Of a stretch of DNA of 15,593 bases, positions 13,172 to 15,593 are shown in pieces. The number at the start of each line of letters is the position of its first letter. Position 1 is the stretch's first letter. The position numbers and the translations under genes were made by a program. The notes below the pieces were generated by a model that saw nothing but the letters and a program-made list of their open reading frames with translations, searched no databases and was not told the DNA's origin. Origin of the DNA: CAYMPH01 sp964392365 (GTDB taxonomy: Bacteria > Spirochaetota > UBA4802 > UBA5550); assembly GCA_964392365.1 (NCBI GenBank), contig CAYMPH010000029.1, positions 1 through 15,593 on the forward strand. The letters are read 5' to 3'.

Positions 13172-15565
13172 ATGAAAAAAGATATTGATGCATTGAAATT
13201 ATTCACAAAGGGCAAAAGCAAACTACAGCTCGCGGTTACGACCTTTTTTATAATACTGCTCGCAATTACATCAATATTCACTTTAACATACACCTATATT
13301 GAAACTTCTGATGCTGCACTAAAATCCGCATGGCAGATGATGAAATCAACAAATGTGGGTATATCAAAAGACGTTCTACGATATATGTCTATGGCAAGGC
13401 GCGCTGTTAGAGCCACAGCATGGAGCCTGAAAGATGCAAACAATATTCGCGACAACAAAGATAAAATATTTTCAACAATTTCAGGTCAGGTCAAGGCTCA
13501 AAGAGAAATATTCACTATGATAACCGGAGACAGTTCAGGATCAGTTCTCAGCGTTGGAAAAATATTTGAAGACCCGAAATACAGCGTGAATAAATCAAAA
13601 TCTTTACCTCCTGAAGTTGTGTACCGCTCACACTATGTTGACAACAACAGTTTTCCAAAATCTGAATATTATGCATATTACAATAAAAATTTTGAAGAAA
13701 TAGAAAGAGAAATAGTTCCGGCTCATGAAATAAATTATGATTCCAGAACAAAAGCCTGGTATATGGAAGCAGATAAAAATAAAAAAAATTCCTGGACTGA
13801 TATACGGATCTATTCAAACGGGGAGTTCGGCACATCAAATGCTGAACCGGTAAAAGATAATAACGGCAATACAAAGATTGTTGTATCTGCAAGCATAGCT
13901 CTTTCATTAAGTGACGGAATTTCATCAAGGCTTCATGTTGGAGATAATGGAATTGCATTTCTTCTGGATGATGAAGGCAAGCTGATTGCATATCCGGACC
14001 GCAAAAAGATTACCACATGCCAGGAGAAGGAAAAAGGAAAACCTGTAAAATGCGAATTCAATAAAGTCGATCAGATAGGAAACACACCTCTGGCTGCAGC
14101 ATTTGAAAAATACAAAGTAAAATCCGACCTGAGCGATCCTAAAAATATTCCGGCAAGATTGAATTATAAAGATTATCTTCCTACAATAAAAAGGCTGAAT
14201 CAGGAAAAACGTGAAGCATTCGATAAAGCGTATTCAATTAATGATAATGATAAAAAGATTTTACTGAAAAAAGACTTATCAAAAGAGATTCAGGAATCAG
14301 TTCCTGATATTCTTGATTCGATAGGATACACATTTAACATGCGTTTTAAAAGCGAAGGCCAGGAGTATCTTGCCAGCTTCAAGAATTTTCCTGAAAGTTA
14401 CGGCAAGCCATGGATGATCGGAGTGCTTGTTCCTATCAATGATTTTATCGGGGCATTGAATAAAACCATAATCAAAGTTACCATTATCTCTATTATAATT
14501 CTGATTATATCATTAATAATCATTGTCATATTTTCTCACAGGATACTTCGTCCTTTGAAGGCAATAGCAGAAGATATGAACCGGATCCAGAATCTGGATA
14601 TTGATGAATCAATTACGCATCAGTCTTTCTTTTATGAAATATCACTGATAGCCAATGCCCTGGCATCCATGAAACACGGCTTGAAATCTTTCAGCAAATT
14701 TGTGCCTTACACTCTCGTAAAAGAGCTGATCGTCTCCGGAAAAGGAGCGGAACTTGGCGGGGAAAAACGCCCGCTTACCATGATGTTTTCTGACATAGCA
14801 GGATTTACAACTATATCAGAAAGCATGACAACTGAAAATCTCCTGCTTCATATTTCAGAATACCTGGATAGTCTTACAACAATTATATTATCACAGCAGG
14901 GAACTGTTGATAAATATATTGGAGACTGTATCATGTGCTTCTGGGGAGCTCCGAATGAAGTAAAGGAACAGGAATATCAAAGCTGCAAGACAGCATTATT
15001 ATGCCTGGCAAAACTTAAAGAGATGAATGCAAAATGGGAGGCTGAAGGTAAACCCGCACTCAATACACGCTTTGGAATCAGCTCGGGTGAAGTCAGTGTA
15101 GGTAATATGGGTTCGAGCGACCGTATGAATTACACTGTTCTGGGCGATTCAGTCAATCTTGCTTCGCGTCTTGAAGGTATAAACAAGTATTATGGAACAG
15201 TTATTATTGTCGGAGAGAGCACATATGAGGCGGTAAAAGATCAATTCTGCTTCAGACCGATAGATGTTGTTGCAGTTAAAGGTAAAAACCGAGGAGTAAA
15301 GATTTACCAGCTGCTTGCCGCTTCTTCTGCAGAACCTGATATTGCACCAGTACAGGATGATTTAAAATCTTCTGAACTTACATACAAGGCATTTGATGCA
15401 TATATCAGCAGAAATTTTAAATTAGCATTGGAATTATATACTGAGCTTGCAAAAGCATTTCCAGATGATCCGATTGGAGAGATGTATATAGAACGATGTA
15501 AAGAATATTTAGTAACTCCTCCTCCGGCTGACTGGGACGGGGTGACTCATATGAAATCGAAATGA
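13172..15565 (+). CDS. Cache-HAMP class III adenylate cyclase with C-terminal TPR-like tail
   Basis: Membrane receptor cyclase of 797 residues making cAMP from ATP. TM1 is about 18-42. A large extracytoplasmic dCache-type region (about 44-430) includes NYDSRTKAWY (188-197) and GKLIAYPD (269-276), and an inserted stretch (about 280-385) carries C283 and C294, which could form a disulfide. TM2 is about 433-455, followed by HAMP-like linker 456-505. The catalytic domain (about 530-715) has both metal aspartates D541 (FSDIAGFT) and D585 (DKYIGDCIM). It also has purine-selecting K581 and T655 (NYTVLGD), which indicate ATP rather than GTP, and transition-state residues N662 and R666 (VNLASRLEG). 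The tail 733-797 resembles a TPR unit and ends with a PPPADWDG-type motif common in such bacterial cyclases. Shine-Dalgarno AAGGAA is six bases before the ATG. Likely homodimeric; small-molecule ligand unknown. Complete in the window. Confidence 0.94.
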   Translation: MKKDIDALKLFTKGKSKLQLAVTTFFIILLAITSIFTLTYTYIETSDAALKSAWQMMKSTNVGISKDVLRYMSMARRAVRATAWSLKDANNIRDNKDKIFSTISGQVKAQREIFTMITGDSSGSVLSVGKIFEDPKYSVNKSKSLPPEVVYRSHYVDNNSFPKSEYYAYYNKNFEEIEREIVPAHEINYDSRTKAWYMEADKNKKNSWTDIRIYSNGEFGTSNAEPVKDNNGNTKIVVSASIALSLSDGISSRLHVGDNGIAFLLDDEGKLIAYPDRKKITTCQEKEKGKPVKCEFNKVDQIGNTPLAAAFEKYKVKSDLSDPKNIPARLNYKDYLPTIKRLNQEKREAFDKAYSINDNDKKILLKKDLSKEIQESVPDILDSIGYTFNMRFKSEGQEYLASFKNFPESYGKPWMIGVLVPINDFIGALNKTIIKVTIISIIILIISLIIIVIFSHRILRPLKAIAEDMNRIQNLDIDESITHQSFFYEISLIANALASMKHGLKSFSKFVPYTLVKELIVSGKGAELGGEKRPLTMMFSDIAGFTTISESMTTENLLLHISEYLDSLTTIILSQQGTVDKYIGDCIMCFWGAPNEVKEQEYQSCKTALLCLAKLKEMNAKWEAEGKPALNTRFGISSGEVSVGNMGSSDRMNYTVLGDSVNLASRLEGINKYYGTVIIVGESTYEAVKDQFCFRPIDVVAVKGKNRGVKIYQLLAASSAEPDIAPVQDDLKSSELTYKAFDAYISRNFKLALELYTELAKAFPDDPIGEMYIERCKEYLVTPPPADWDGVTHMKSK

Positions 15566-15593
15566 TACATTGCCATGTAAATATGACTTTTCA

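Noticed and set aside
13548..13991. Minus-strand open frame of 147 codons inside the cyclase
   Set aside because: Antisense to the Cache region of an intact cyclase; composition rich in His, Leu and Cys with no motif.

Overview
The window reads as an AT-rich (roughly one-third GC) bacterial chromosome segment from a free-living, signalling-rich, Gram-negative-type organism. A spirochaete (Leptospira-like or an uncultured relative) is my best guess. The reasons are the membrane-anchored AraC regulator, the Cache-linked class III cyclase with its C-terminal TPR-like tail, a lipoprotein with a relaxed lipobox, and the base composition. This is inference; no rRNA or other phylogenetic marker is present. 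No tRNA, insertion sequence, phage gene or CRISPR array was seen.

Layout. (1) 97-3217, minus strand: a signalling unit of a haem-c-type (Tll0287/DUF3365) sensor histidine kinase, a stand-alone receiver overlapping it by 11 bases, and a methyl-accepting chemotaxis protein with almost no periplasmic part. (2) 3405-6495, plus strand: an arsenic-resistance cluster with a promoter/dyad operator, arsR, an ArsP/YraQ-type permease, a small CxxC thioredoxin-like protein, an Acr3 arsenite exporter and a 67-residue, nine-cysteine ferredoxin-like protein. No arsenate reductase, ArsA or ArsM is in the window. (3) 6572-9925, minus strand: a lipoprotein serine beta-lactamase-like hydrolase downstream of a multi-TM AraC-type regulator, with a symmetric dyad in the bla upstream region. 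(4) 9951-11800, minus strand: a secreted DUF4140/DUF4139 (MuiA-type) protein with a strong palindromic terminator. (5) 12050-12936, plus strand: a promoter, a long hairpin leader, a small secreted protein of unknown family and a terminator. (6) 13172-15565, plus strand: a complete membrane adenylate cyclase with an extracytoplasmic Cache sensor.

How the genes relate. The kinase, receiver and chemoreceptor probably share a transcript and could link periplasmic redox or ligand state to behaviour. The ars genes form an efflux module. The AraC regulator and hydrolase may be a regulator-target pair. The most unusual signals are three: two signalling genes (kinase and AraC regulator) whose best promoters place the transcription start on the ATG with no Shine-Dalgarno (apparent leaderless mRNAs), the cysteine-rich protein closing the ars cluster, and the nested dyad upstream of the hydrolase.
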